Assembly: GCA_045542485.1 (NCBI GenBank)
Contig: JAZQLC010000046.1
Location: 1 to 64,000 of the forward strand
Length of the DNA: 64,000 nucleotides
Origin: SIG575 sp045542485
Lineage (GTDB): Bacteria > Bacillota > Clostridia > Oscillospirales > Acutalibacteraceae
Direction of reading: 5' to 3'
Every line of letters starts with the position of its first letter. Position 1 is the stretch's first letter. Shown here in pieces: positions 52,016-59,999 of the stretch. A program made the translations under genes and the position numbers. Under the pieces are notes generated by a model. It worked only from the letters and a program-made list of their open reading frames with translations, was not told where the DNA came from and searched no databases.

Positions 52016-52393
52016 CTAATAAACTATTGCATCAGGTGATTTGTCCTTTACACCCGAAATTTTTATAATAACCTTTTCAGGCAGACAGGCTGCAAAATCA
52101 CCGTTCTTATAAAGCTCACCGCTCCCTACACAAACTCCGTCGGGGCAGGAGGATTTTTGAAAATAAATTTTTCCGTTTTCTGCCACAATCACAACAGAAG
52201 AATTTTCTCCCGTGACAATTTTCTTTTCTTCATTTTCTGAAAGATTTACGCTTTCCACAAGCTTTCCGTCAAAATAAACTTCAGCCAGTAAATCCTTGTG
52301 TAAAAAATTTTTGAAGATGAAAAAGGATGCTATTATCAGACCGATGAACAATATCAGAAAAATATCATTTTTCGTAATCAGTTTTCTTTCCAT
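52016..52393 (-). CDS. NusG domain II-containing membrane-anchored protein
   Basis: A 125-residue protein with one N-terminal helix ('IFLILFIGLIIASFFIF') and an extracytoplasmic NusG-domain-II fold (PF07009). 'SSCPDGVCVGSG' and a third Cys in 'AACLPEKVIIKI' are the family's conserved residues. The family is often linked to flavinylated respiratory systems. It overlaps apbE by 16 nt, supporting cotranslation. The precise role is unknown. Confidence 0.88.
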   Translation of the reverse strand: MERKLITKNDIFLILFIGLIIASFFIFKNFLHKDLLAEVYFDGKLVESVNLSENEEKKIVTGENSSVVIVAENGKIYFQKSSCPDGVCVGSGELYKNGDFAACLPEKVIIKISGVKDKSPDAIVY

Positions 52394-53394
52394 AATTCAA
52401 ACTCATTATCCGTAATTTCAATTTTATCTTCAAGACCGTCCGTAACTCTGACCTCTTTTGAGTCAAAGATAAAAGCTGCCTCTGCATCGTATTCCTCAAG
52501 AAGAGGAAGACTTCTCTCATAGCCGAGACAATAACAAGCAGTCGACAGTGCGTCGCTGAGAAGTCCCGACTGACAGAATACAGTAACTGAAAGAAGGTTG
52601 TTTTCAACGGGAAAACCCGTCTGCACCGAAAGAATGTGATGATATTTCTTTCCCTCGTATTCAGAAAATCTTTCGTAGTTTCCTGAAGTTGAAATAAATC
52701 CTTCCCCCACTGTCAGCACTGCCATATAGTCGCTCACATTACCCAGAGGATTTCTGATTCCCACGGAAAAATCTTTTTTACCGTAAAGGCAGAGACTTCC
52801 GCCCACATTGATAATCGCCTCTGAAACATCGCATTTATCCAGAATTTTCTTCGCGTCATCACAGGCAATACCTTTACCTGCAAAGCCTAAATCGATTTGC
52901 TGATTTTCAGCAATCTGAGCTTTTCTGTTTCCGATTCTGACTTTTTTCCACGAAACGGAAGCTCTTGCATCTTCAATCAGGTTTTTCTGAGGCAACACAA
53001 AATTCTCAGAGCCGATGTTCCACACTTCTGTCAGCGCACCGATTGTCACATCAACTGCACCTGAAGTCTTTTCGCAGACCTTGAGAAGAGTCACCAAAAC
53101 CTCTTCGGTCTCGGGAGAAAGGGATGCGGTTTTATTTTTGTTGAGAGAAGCTATCTCAGAAGTTTCAATTCTTCTGGAAATTGCATTTTCTCTTTTTCTT
53201 ATTGCCAACATTATTTCGTCAGTGGCCTTCTGACAATCCTTTCCCGTCACCGTCTGAGAAATCACTGCGCCCATGGCAAAATCAGTTTTCTCTGTACGGC
53301 GATTGCTGAGAACAAGGTCTGCAACCAACAGAACAACAATAAGAATTACTGCAAGAATGACGATGGGCAGGGCGGTTTTTTTGCTGATTTTCAT
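52378..53394 (-). CDS. apbE: FAD:protein FMN transferase (ApbE)
   Basis: A protein of about 338 residues with an N-terminal membrane helix ('PIVILAVILIVVLLVADLVL'). It transfers FMN from FAD onto Thr/Ser of extracytoplasmic flavoproteins. 'DLGFAGKGIACDDA', 'INVGGSLCLYG', 'GIRNPL' and 'HHILSVQTGFPVENNL' match ApbE motifs in order, and the Mg-site Asp appears in 'SDALSTA'. I chose the ATG at 53394; a GTG at 53406 lies inside the GGGGAGG ribosome-binding site. It is first in the operon whose RnfG and RnfD are its likely targets. Confidence 0.93.
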   Translation of the reverse strand: MKISKKTALPIVILAVILIVVLLVADLVLSNRRTEKTDFAMGAVISQTVTGKDCQKATDEIMLAIRKRENAISRRIETSEIASLNKNKTASLSPETEEVLVTLLKVCEKTSGAVDVTIGALTEVWNIGSENFVLPQKNLIEDARASVSWKKVRIGNRKAQIAENQQIDLGFAGKGIACDDAKKILDKCDVSEAIINVGGSLCLYGKKDFSVGIRNPLGNVSDYMAVLTVGEGFISTSGNYERFSEYEGKKYHHILSVQTGFPVENNLLSVTVFCQSGLLSDALSTACYCLGYERSLPLLEEYDAEAAFIFDSKEVRVTDGLEDKIEITDNEFELWKEN

Positions 53395-53426
53395 TTTCGG
53401 CCACACCTCCCCATAATCTACCCTTT

Positions 53427-53455
53427 ATTCTACAATAAAATCAAAATTATTTCAA
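53427..53455 (-). promoter_or_regulatory. Promoter of the apbE-rnf operon
   Basis: Minus strand TTGAAA (53450-53455), 17-nt spacer, TAGAAT (53427-53432), about 35 nt before the apbE ATG. Confidence 0.7.
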
Positions 53456-53465
53456 TGCTTTTCAC

Positions 53466-53497
53466 ATTAATTAAAGTTTTAACAATCTTTAATTAAT
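53466..53497. promoter_or_regulatory. Palindrome containing a Rex-like site upstream of the rnf promoter
   Basis: Perfect 11-nt arms ATTAATTAAAG / CTTTAATTAAT around 10 nt. Within it, 53468-53485 reads TAATTAA-4 nt-TTAACAA, matching the Rex consensus TTGTTAA-N4-TTAACAA at 12 of 14 arm positions. It lies about 13 nt upstream of the -35 box. Confidence 0.35.
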
Positions 53498-53501
53498 GGA
53501 A

Positions 53502-53532
53502 AACGGCACTCTCCTTCCGAAGAGTGCCGTTG
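53502..53532 (-). terminator. Intrinsic terminator of locus B
   Basis: AACGGCACTCT / AGAGTGCCGTT hairpin followed by TTTCC on the minus strand, 27 nt after the 53559 stop. Confidence 0.82.
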
Positions 53533-53558
53533 ATAAACTACAAACTATAAATTATAAC

Positions 53559-54539
53559 TTAAATGTACCAGATCCAGCCGAAAAGTACAATGATGATAAT
53601 CCACTGAAGAACTGAATATTTTACCTCAACATTGAATGTCTTTGTAAACTTTCCGTCTGTTGATTTTGCTGTAACAACTGCAGTACCTGCTTTTACACCC
53701 ACAATGTTGCCCTCATCGTCAACAGTAACAATGCTTTCATCTGATGTTTCCCATTTGAACTTATAGTCCTTGAGGATTGTTTCGTTAAGCTCGTTTTCGA
53801 GACAATATGTTGCTTTGTAATCGATAACTACTGCGCCCTCATCCTTTACATTGGTATCCTGCTGAGGTGCTGAACCTTCAAACACAAGAGTCTGACCGAC
53901 TGCAACAAAATTGTTCACATCAATTTTTTCTTTTTTGCTTCTGCCGCAGAACCATCTGCCACCTGCAAATTCTGTTGTTTTCTGGAAATCGTTGCTGAGG
54001 AAGATAAGTCCGTCAATATTTTTGATATCCTTCTTTGCCTTGAGGACAAAAGAAACAATTACTTCTTCTGATGAAAGCTTTACTGCCTTGCCGTTGTTGA
54101 GAGTTGAGTCAGCAGACCAGGATGCGTAAGCAATCTTATATCTGTCCATAACCTTTTTCTGTGACCAGTAAGCAGTATTGGAGTTACGGTTTGTATAGAA
54201 ATCTGCAGGAGATTTCCAGTTGCCGTTTGTTCTGTAAGCACCTGCAAGTTTTCCTTTGAAAGTGAGGAAAGATTTAAGGCTTGTTGTGCTTGTATTCTGC
54301 ATAGAGAAAGCATCACCGTCATAGATTACGGGAAGCTCCATTGAGTAGATATAATAGTTTGTTTTAAGTCTGACATCTACGGTAACTTCTTCTCCCGCTT
54401 TTACAGATGTCTTGTCTGTTAAAATTCTGAATGTAGCTTTATAATCAGCTTCAGAAGCTGCTGATGATACGATTCCCATTGAAAAAATCATAGTCACAAG
54501 CAGTAAAACTGAAATTATTCTGCTGAAATTCTTTTTCAT
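53559..54539 (-). CDS. Secreted protein with cohesin-like module, Big_2 domain and hydrophobic C-terminal tail
   Basis: A 326-residue protein: signal peptide 1-28, cohesin-like module about 32-215 ('KAGEEVTVDVRLKTNYYIYS'), a Big_2-type Ig-like domain about 235-305 ('FKWETSDESIVTVDDEGN' and 'GVKAGTAVVTAKS'), and a final Trp-rich tail 'VLQWIIIIVLFGWIWYI'. The tail is short and ends the protein, with no LPXTG. The same order (module, Big_2, tail) ends locus A. It lies 13 nt after the dockerin gene at 54553. I infer that it is the surface-held partner of that protein. Confidence 0.82.
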   Translation of the reverse strand: MKKNFSRIISVLLLVTMIFSMGIVSSAASEADYKATFRILTDKTSVKAGEEVTVDVRLKTNYYIYSMELPVIYDGDAFSMQNTSTTSLKSFLTFKGKLAGAYRTNGNWKSPADFYTNRNSNTAYWSQKKVMDRYKIAYASWSADSTLNNGKAVKLSSEEVIVSFVLKAKKDIKNIDGLIFLSNDFQKTTEFAGGRWFCGRSKKEKIDVNNFVAVGQTLVFEGSAPQQDTNVKDEGAVVIDYKATYCLENELNETILKDYKFKWETSDESIVTVDDEGNIVGVKAGTAVVTAKSTDGKFTKTFNVEVKYSVLQWIIIIVLFGWIWYI

Positions 54540-54552
54540 TTCAAATCACTCC

Positions 54553-55668
54553 TTATATAGTTTGAGGGATGACACAGTCGCCGTTTACTGCTGCCGCGAT
54601 TACCGAATAGTCATAAACATCAATCGTTCCGTCAGAATAAACATCACCGGCAAGAGCAAACCACTCTCCTGCTTCAACATCACCGTTGACAACAGCAGAA
54701 GCCATAGTTATGTCATATGTGTCAATCACGCCGTCGCCTGTCATATCGCCGAAAATCACAACATAATATGTTTCCTTGATCACACCACTGAGCACATAGT
54801 CAACTCTTGTACCCGTACCGAAAAAGCCGTCAAAATAAGTATATCTGGTTGTATAACCTTCCACACTTACAAAATCATCAAGAGATTCTGCACCATCTTC
54901 AAGGCCATAGATGAGTCCGTTTTCTTTATCAATTACTGTGTCTGTCCCCTCTTTCGGAGTAACAGACGGCACAATATCAGGCTTTGTCGGGTCTTTGCCG
55001 TTATAGATAATCGTCTGACCTACATTCACCATTGAGTTGATGGAATATTCCGGTGTAGCAGACCTTCCCACGAAAAACACACCCTGCTGAGCAGAAACTG
55101 TTTTCTGAAAGTCATGGCTGATAAAAATCAGGTCTGTGAGACTTTCAAGATCCTCATTTGCTTTCACTTCAAACGAAAGAACTTCTTCCTCCTCAGAAAG
55201 CATGGCAAGTTCATACGAGAGAGATGTATCTGCCGACCAGGTGGCATAAACAATTTTATACTTATTCATAACCTCTTCCTGAGACCAGAAATCGGTATTT
55301 GAATTTCTCTTTGTATAAAACGATTCGGGAGATTTCCAGTTGCCATTTACCGTATACATATCCGCCATCTGACCCTTGAAATCAAGGAAGCCCGATGCAT
55401 TGGATGTGCTTGTATTCTGAAGCGTCAGCTTAGTGCTGTCATAGAGCACAATAAGCGACATCGTACAGATATAGTAATTTGTTTTCAGGTGAACACTGAC
55501 GGTAATATTTTCGTCTTTTTCCGCCGATGATTTGTCGGTGGTAATACTGAATTCGGCAACATAATCCGATTCATCTGCTCCGAGAGCAGACAAACCGGAT
55601 ATGCTGAACAACAGGACGAGGGTCATTATCAGACTGATAAGTCTGAAAGAAAATTTGCTTATTTTCAT
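54553..55668 (-). CDS. Secreted protein with cohesin-like module and C-terminal dockerin
   Basis: A 371-residue protein: signal peptide 1-30; cohesin-like module about 34-225 ('ENITVSVHLKTNYYICTMSL'); a linker module with 'VIDKENGLIYGLEDG' and 'FGTGTRVDYVLSGVIKETYY'; then the dockerin loops 'DMTGDGVIDTYD' and 'DVYSDGTIDVYD' near residues 300 and 340. The linker plus dockerin matches that of 13949-15007 closely. The module is most like that of the next gene, 53559-54539 ('NYYI', 'GNWKSP', 'FYTKRNSNT' versus 'FYTNRNSNT'). It is 26 nt after the ceramidase-like gene. Confidence 0.83.
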   Translation of the reverse strand: MKISKFSFRLISLIMTLVLLFSISGLSALGADESDYVAEFSITTDKSSAEKDENITVSVHLKTNYYICTMSLIVLYDSTKLTLQNTSTSNASGFLDFKGQMADMYTVNGNWKSPESFYTKRNSNTDFWSQEEVMNKYKIVYATWSADTSLSYELAMLSEEEEVLSFEVKANEDLESLTDLIFISHDFQKTVSAQQGVFFVGRSATPEYSINSMVNVGQTIIYNGKDPTKPDIVPSVTPKEGTDTVIDKENGLIYGLEDGAESLDDFVSVEGYTTRYTYFDGFFGTGTRVDYVLSGVIKETYYVVIFGDMTGDGVIDTYDITMASAVVNGDVEAGEWFALAGDVYSDGTIDVYDYSVIAAAVNGDCVIPQTI

Positions 55669-55694
55669 AAATAACCACGTCTTAATTTAAATTT

Positions 55695-57749
55695 TTATGC
55701 TGCAGGTGTTGTTGTCTTGTTAACCTCTGCTGCAATTTCTGAGAGAGCACCTACAATTGAAGATGCCGCTTTGCTACCCAGAGAAATAAGTTCATGGTAG
55801 CTGATGAGTGTGTAATCGTTATCGGGAACGATATAGCCGAGAGCATCGTTGCAAAGACCGAATGCTGTAAGCTCTTTGTCGCCGAAGATATCACAAACTG
55901 ACTTGTACTGGAAGTCTTCACAAGAGAATGAGCCTTCTGCTGTGAGTGAACCGCCGCCGTAGATGATATCTGTTACAATTTCACCGGGAACCATAACTGC
56001 CTTCATAACTTGACCGATTTCAACATAACCTGTTTCTGTAACTACCTCATAATCACCTTTTTCAGTTCTGAGGATGTTGTATGTAACAAGGTTTGCTCTA
56101 CCTGCAAGTTTGATGAAGTTGTTTGTAACGGGGATTCTGATTTCCTTGATTCTTACATTAAGAATAGGATCAAGCTCGATTTCTTCAACAGGTGTCCAGC
56201 CCTCATACCAGATTGTGTAGCTGTCCTGAAGACCGTATTTTTCGATTTCAGCGTCAATAATTGATTTGCCTGAAATATCATCGTTTGCAAGAATTTCTTC
56301 TTCTGTCATATTGAGAGCAAGAAGGATTCTGCCGATTTCTGTACCGTAACGGATTGATTCTTCATAGCGATGTACTGTGGGAACACCGTCACCGGTAAGA
56401 CCTCTTGCCATATAGATACCTGCGATTGCACCGTTGATGAAGTAGAAGTTGTAGCCTTCACCGCCATCGTTTACTGCAAGAGCATCATTTTTGTATTCGT
56501 TGAGATATTTTTCGATGTAGTAAATGTATTCACCGCAAAGCTCACGGCCTGTACCTTTACCGTCGTCTGTGGGAAGACCGGCAACCTCGGGATGACCTGC
56601 CATATTAGCGATGATTGTGGGAGTTGCGTTAACATCGTCGGGAGTGAATACAAGACGTGTTACTGTGTTATCTTTTGAGGTAGCTGAAGCACGGTTCTTG
56701 TTGTTGAAGTAGCCGTCACCGATATCCTTCTTAGAATATGTAAGCTTACCTTCCTTCATATCGTCAAGAGCTTCGCCCATAGCCTTTGATGTTCTCTCAA
56801 CAACAAGCTTCATATAATCTTCGTCAACGCCCTTTTCAAGTGAGCCGAGACCTGTCCAACCCTTGAAGAGGTTTCCGAGAATTTTGGGGAAGAGATTTGT
56901 CCAGAGACCCTGTGTGTCAATACCGCTGTGTGAGTGTGTTGCAGCAACGTTGACACTTGCAAGTTTGATGCCTTTTTCAGCAGCAATCTTTGCGATTTCT
57001 GCACGAATCTGTCTGATATACAGATTTGAAACACCGATTGAGTCGATTGTTGCGAAGATTGAAACGCCTCTGTTTGATGAATCGTCAAGAGCAACGATTC
57101 TTACCTTCATATCGTCAACGATTGATTCCACATTGTTTGAGAAACCGTTGTTGATGTCGATGAAACCGCCAAGGTAATAATCCTTTGTTTCCCAGTCGTC
57201 GGGCACGAGACTTGCGTTTGCATAGCCAAGCTTCCATTTTGCGCCTTCTGCGGGTTTGTCAAGGATTGTTTCTGTACCCTTGTAGAAGTTCTCACTCTTG
57301 AAGTCTTTCTCATCAATAAAGTAATCGGGATCAGGAAGTGAGTCTGCAAGAGCACCGAGAAGCTTTGTTGCAAGACATTCGAGAAGCTCAAGAGCAACAT
57401 ATTTAAGTTCCTGAGTTGAGCTGACATTGAGAATTGCATCTTTGAAACCGCCTAAAGAAAGAACATCAAAATTCTTTCCTTCCAGTGTAACAATCCACTG
57501 ATTTTCAGGCTGAGCGTGTCTGTCATTGTAGCCCTTGATGTAATCTTCAAAAAGCTTTTTGATACTTGCCAATGTTGCTTCGTCAGTATTGACAATGTCA
57601 TCAATTGCTCCTGTGACATCTGACACTGTAACATCAGAAGAAGTTGTGTTTTCTGGTGCTGCCTCTGTTGCCATTACAACTGTGAAGGTTGATGAAACCA
57701 GAATAATTGCAAGGATAACAGACAGTACTTTAACTATTTTCTTGTTCAT
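55695..57749 (-). CDS. Secreted neutral ceramidase-like protein
   Basis: A 684-residue protein with a signal peptide (1-27) and long N-terminal extension, then a domain like the neutral/alkaline non-lysosomal ceramidase family (PF04734). 'NVAATHSHSGIDTQGLW' (about 268-284) is the family's His-containing motif, 'MAGHPEVAGLP' carries another probable zinc His, and 'AVMVPGEIVTD' is conserved. Known members hydrolyse the N-acyl bond of ceramide. Family homologues also occur with unknown substrates, so ceramidase activity is an inference. It heads locus B and carries no dockerin of its own. Confidence 0.8.
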   Translation of the reverse strand: MNKKIVKVLSVILAIILVSSTFTVVMATEAAPENTTSSDVTVSDVTGAIDDIVNTDEATLASIKKLFEDYIKGYNDRHAQPENQWIVTLEGKNFDVLSLGGFKDAILNVSSTQELKYVALELLECLATKLLGALADSLPDPDYFIDEKDFKSENFYKGTETILDKPAEGAKWKLGYANASLVPDDWETKDYYLGGFIDINNGFSNNVESIVDDMKVRIVALDDSSNRGVSIFATIDSIGVSNLYIRQIRAEIAKIAAEKGIKLASVNVAATHSHSGIDTQGLWTNLFPKILGNLFKGWTGLGSLEKGVDEDYMKLVVERTSKAMGEALDDMKEGKLTYSKKDIGDGYFNNKNRASATSKDNTVTRLVFTPDDVNATPTIIANMAGHPEVAGLPTDDGKGTGRELCGEYIYYIEKYLNEYKNDALAVNDGGEGYNFYFINGAIAGIYMARGLTGDGVPTVHRYEESIRYGTEIGRILLALNMTEEEILANDDISGKSIIDAEIEKYGLQDSYTIWYEGWTPVEEIELDPILNVRIKEIRIPVTNNFIKLAGRANLVTYNILRTEKGDYEVVTETGYVEIGQVMKAVMVPGEIVTDIIYGGGSLTAEGSFSCEDFQYKSVCDIFGDKELTAFGLCNDALGYIVPDNDYTLISYHELISLGSKAASSIVGALSEIAAEVNKTTTPAA

Positions 57750-57797
57750 ACGCTTATTCTCCTTTATATGTAATATTGGATATTACCCCATATTGTG

Positions 57798-57826
57798 ATA
57801 ATACCACATATTAAACTAATTTTCAA
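57798..57826 (-). promoter_or_regulatory. Promoter of locus B (ceramidase-like operon)
   Basis: Minus strand TTGAAA (57821-57826), 17-nt spacer, TATTAT (57798-57803). The -35 box is only a few nt from the upstream D-Ala-D-Ala carboxypeptidase stop codon. Confidence 0.65.
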
Positions 57827-57830
57827 TAGA

Positions 57831-59162
57831 TTATTTTGTTAATTTTTTTCTTCTGAATTTCTTACCTGATTTTTTTCTCATATAAATGGTGAATCCCACA
57901 TATCCGCCGAGAAGAAGCAGAAGAAGAATGAAAATAATCTTTCCGATTACACTGTTCCACGCAGTTTCAATTGCACCGCCGAATGCGAGAATAATGCTTC
58001 TGCTGACATTTTTTGACGCTACCATATCAACTGTTGCAATCTCTTTTCCTGCATAATAAACCGTTGCAGTGCCTACCTTTTCACCCTTCTTGACAGGTGC
58101 CTTGACAAAGGCTGGGGTATCTGTATCGGGCTGAATATAAACCCCTGAAGCATCAAGGTCTGAGGGAACAAGTGCTGCGATATCTTTTGAGGGCACCAGT
58201 TCAAGATAGTCTGTCGCCCAGGAATATTTCACATCGATAACTGTTATAATTTCGTTTTCATCTGCCACAACCTTATATTTGATGTTCGAGAAGGTCCATT
58301 CAATCATCTTTTTACATTCGATGAAAGCTATGTTTTCGGGATTCTCATCAGCATAAGCATCTTCAAGCTGTGCACCCATAACAATTGCGATATAGTTATA
58401 ACCGTTTTTACTTGCCATAGTTACAAAACATCTTCCGGCATCATCGGTTGTACCTGTTTTGATACCCGTCGCGTAAGAAACATAACAGTCTTTGTAGTTT
58501 GAGTTTATCATGAAGTTTGTAGAGGGAAGAATTCTCTCTTCATTCATATTTGTTTTGGGCATTGTGTAACTGGTCTGACCTACAATTTTCTTGAAAACAG
58601 GATTTTTCATAGCTTCCTTGCAGATTAAGTAAATATCGTGAGCAGTTGTATACTGTCCCTCCTGGTCAAGACCGTGCACATTCACATAGTTCGTTCCGGT
58701 ACATCCGAGAGCCTTGGCTTTTGAATTCATCATATCAAGAAAAGCAGGTACAGAGCCTCCCACATATTCGGCAATTGCAATTGCTGCCTCGTTTGCACTC
58801 TTTACAAGAAGACAGTTCAGAAGGTCATACATTGTAACCTTTTCACCGGGTACAAGTCCCGCCGTTGAGGAGTCAGTTCCCACAAGGGAGTCAATAGCAT
58901 ACTGGGAAATGACAACAGGTGACTGCAGATTCTTACACTTATCAAGGGCAACAAGGGCAGTCATAATTTTTGTAAGACTTGCAGGTGCTGATTTTTTATT
59001 ATAATTCTTGTTGAAAATCGCCTCATCATTATCCACACAGATAAGACACGCAATATCTGCCCTGAGCTCCAGAGAGTCATTATACTCAGCAAAACAAGTC
59101 ATAGGAGTTAATATAGACAGAAAAAATATTGAAGTTAATAAAAAAATTACTGTTTTTTTCAT
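57831..59162 (-). CDS. D-alanyl-D-alanine carboxypeptidase (PBP5-like)
   Basis: A protein of about 443 residues with signal peptide, serine-type carboxypeptidase domain and a C-terminal membrane anchor. Active-site motifs are 'SLTK' (SxxK, about residue 60), 'SANE' (SxN) and 'KTGTTD' (KTG). It removes the terminal D-Ala of pentapeptides. The C-terminus has a beta domain, a helix ('VIGKIIFILLLLLLGGYVGF') and a Lys/Arg-rich tail ('KKSGKKFRRKKL'). I chose the ATG at 59162 with GGGTGA upstream; an ATG at 59177 has no ribosome-binding site. Confidence 0.93.
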   Translation of the reverse strand: MKKTVIFLLTSIFFLSILTPMTCFAEYNDSLELRADIACLICVDNDEAIFNKNYNKKSAPASLTKIMTALVALDKCKNLQSPVVISQYAIDSLVGTDSSTAGLVPGEKVTMYDLLNCLLVKSANEAAIAIAEYVGGSVPAFLDMMNSKAKALGCTGTNYVNVHGLDQEGQYTTAHDIYLICKEAMKNPVFKKIVGQTSYTMPKTNMNEERILPSTNFMINSNYKDCYVSYATGIKTGTTDDAGRCFVTMASKNGYNYIAIVMGAQLEDAYADENPENIAFIECKKMIEWTFSNIKYKVVADENEIITVIDVKYSWATDYLELVPSKDIAALVPSDLDASGVYIQPDTDTPAFVKAPVKKGEKVGTATVYYAGKEIATVDMVASKNVSRSIILAFGGAIETAWNSVIGKIIFILLLLLLGGYVGFTIYMRKKSGKKFRRKKLTK

Positions 59163-59195
59163 AGACATTTCACCCATATTGTTGTATAATACATT

Positions 59196-59224
59196 ATTAT
59201 ATATTAAAAAGTCCTGTATATCAA
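59196..59224 (-). promoter_or_regulatory. Promoter of the D-Ala-D-Ala carboxypeptidase gene
   Basis: Minus strand TTGATA (59219-59224), 17-nt spacer, perfect TATAAT (59196-59201). Confidence 0.7.
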
Positions 59225-59265
59225 GTTAATTTTAAATTATTTTCCCCGGTAAAGGAGGTTTTGTT

Positions 59266-59979
59266 TTGCTCTATGTAACGGGTGACACCCACGGAAACAT
59301 AAACAGATTTTCCGCAAAAGGTCTTAAAAAGCTGAAAAAAGGCGACACGCTTTTTGTCTGTGGAGATTTCGGATTCATCTGGGATGACAGTCCCGAAGAA
59401 AAAAAGGCACTGAAAAAGCTTTCGTCAAAAAAATACACAATCTGCTTTATTGACGGCACACACGAAAACTTCGACCTTCTGAAAAATTATAAGATGGGCA
59501 CCTATAAAGGTGGTCTGGCAAGAAAAATCAGCGACAACATCTATTATCTTCAGCGAGGGCAGATTTACGAGTTTGAGGGAAAGAGTATTTTTGTAATGGG
59601 CGGCGGCGAAAGCCCCGATATTGATTTAAGATACGAAAAAGATACCTGGTCAAGCGACGAAACTCCCATAAGACAGGAGCTTATCGACGGAGCAAAAAGA
59701 CTTCAGGAAAGAGATTTCAGCGTAGATTTCATTCTTTCCCACGAGCCTCCCGCAAAAATAAAAGGACTTCTGCTTCTGCACGACACGGAGTCTGCAAGAA
59801 TCACAGGTCTTAACACCTATCTTGAAGAGCTCAGTCAGTCCTGCGAATTCCGTTGCTGGTTCTTCGGAAGTATGCACATCGACAAATATATTTCTTCCAC
59901 ACACATTGCCGTTTATCAGAAGGTTATCAATATGCTGACCGAAGAGTCAATTACAGGCGATGTGATTAAAAATGTTTAA
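59266..59979 (+). CDS. Calcineurin-like metallophosphoesterase
   Basis: A 237-residue metallophosphoesterase: 'VTGDTHGN' (Asp-x-His), 'CGDFGFIWDD' (GDxxD), 'DGTHENFD' in place of the usual GNHD motif, 'SHEPP' and the final 'MHID'. The GTHE variant is common in a subgroup of phage-like and bacterial phosphoesterases. The substrate is unknown. The start is TTG with AAAGGAGG upstream. It lies 20 nt before glyQS and is probably co-transcribed with it. Confidence 0.88.
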   Translation: MLYVTGDTHGNINRFSAKGLKKLKKGDTLFVCGDFGFIWDDSPEEKKALKKLSSKKYTICFIDGTHENFDLLKNYKMGTYKGGLARKISDNIYYLQRGQIYEFEGKSIFVMGGGESPDIDLRYEKDTWSSDETPIRQELIDGAKRLQERDFSVDFILSHEPPAKIKGLLLLHDTESARITGLNTYLEELSQSCEFRCWFFGSMHIDKYISSTHIAVYQKVINMLTEESITGDVIKNV

Positions 59980-59999
59980 TATTTAAGGAGTAGATAGAT

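Noticed and set aside
59980..59999. T-box leader in front of glyQS
   Set aside because: The gap to the metallophosphoesterase gene is 20 nt and holds only the ribosome-binding site.
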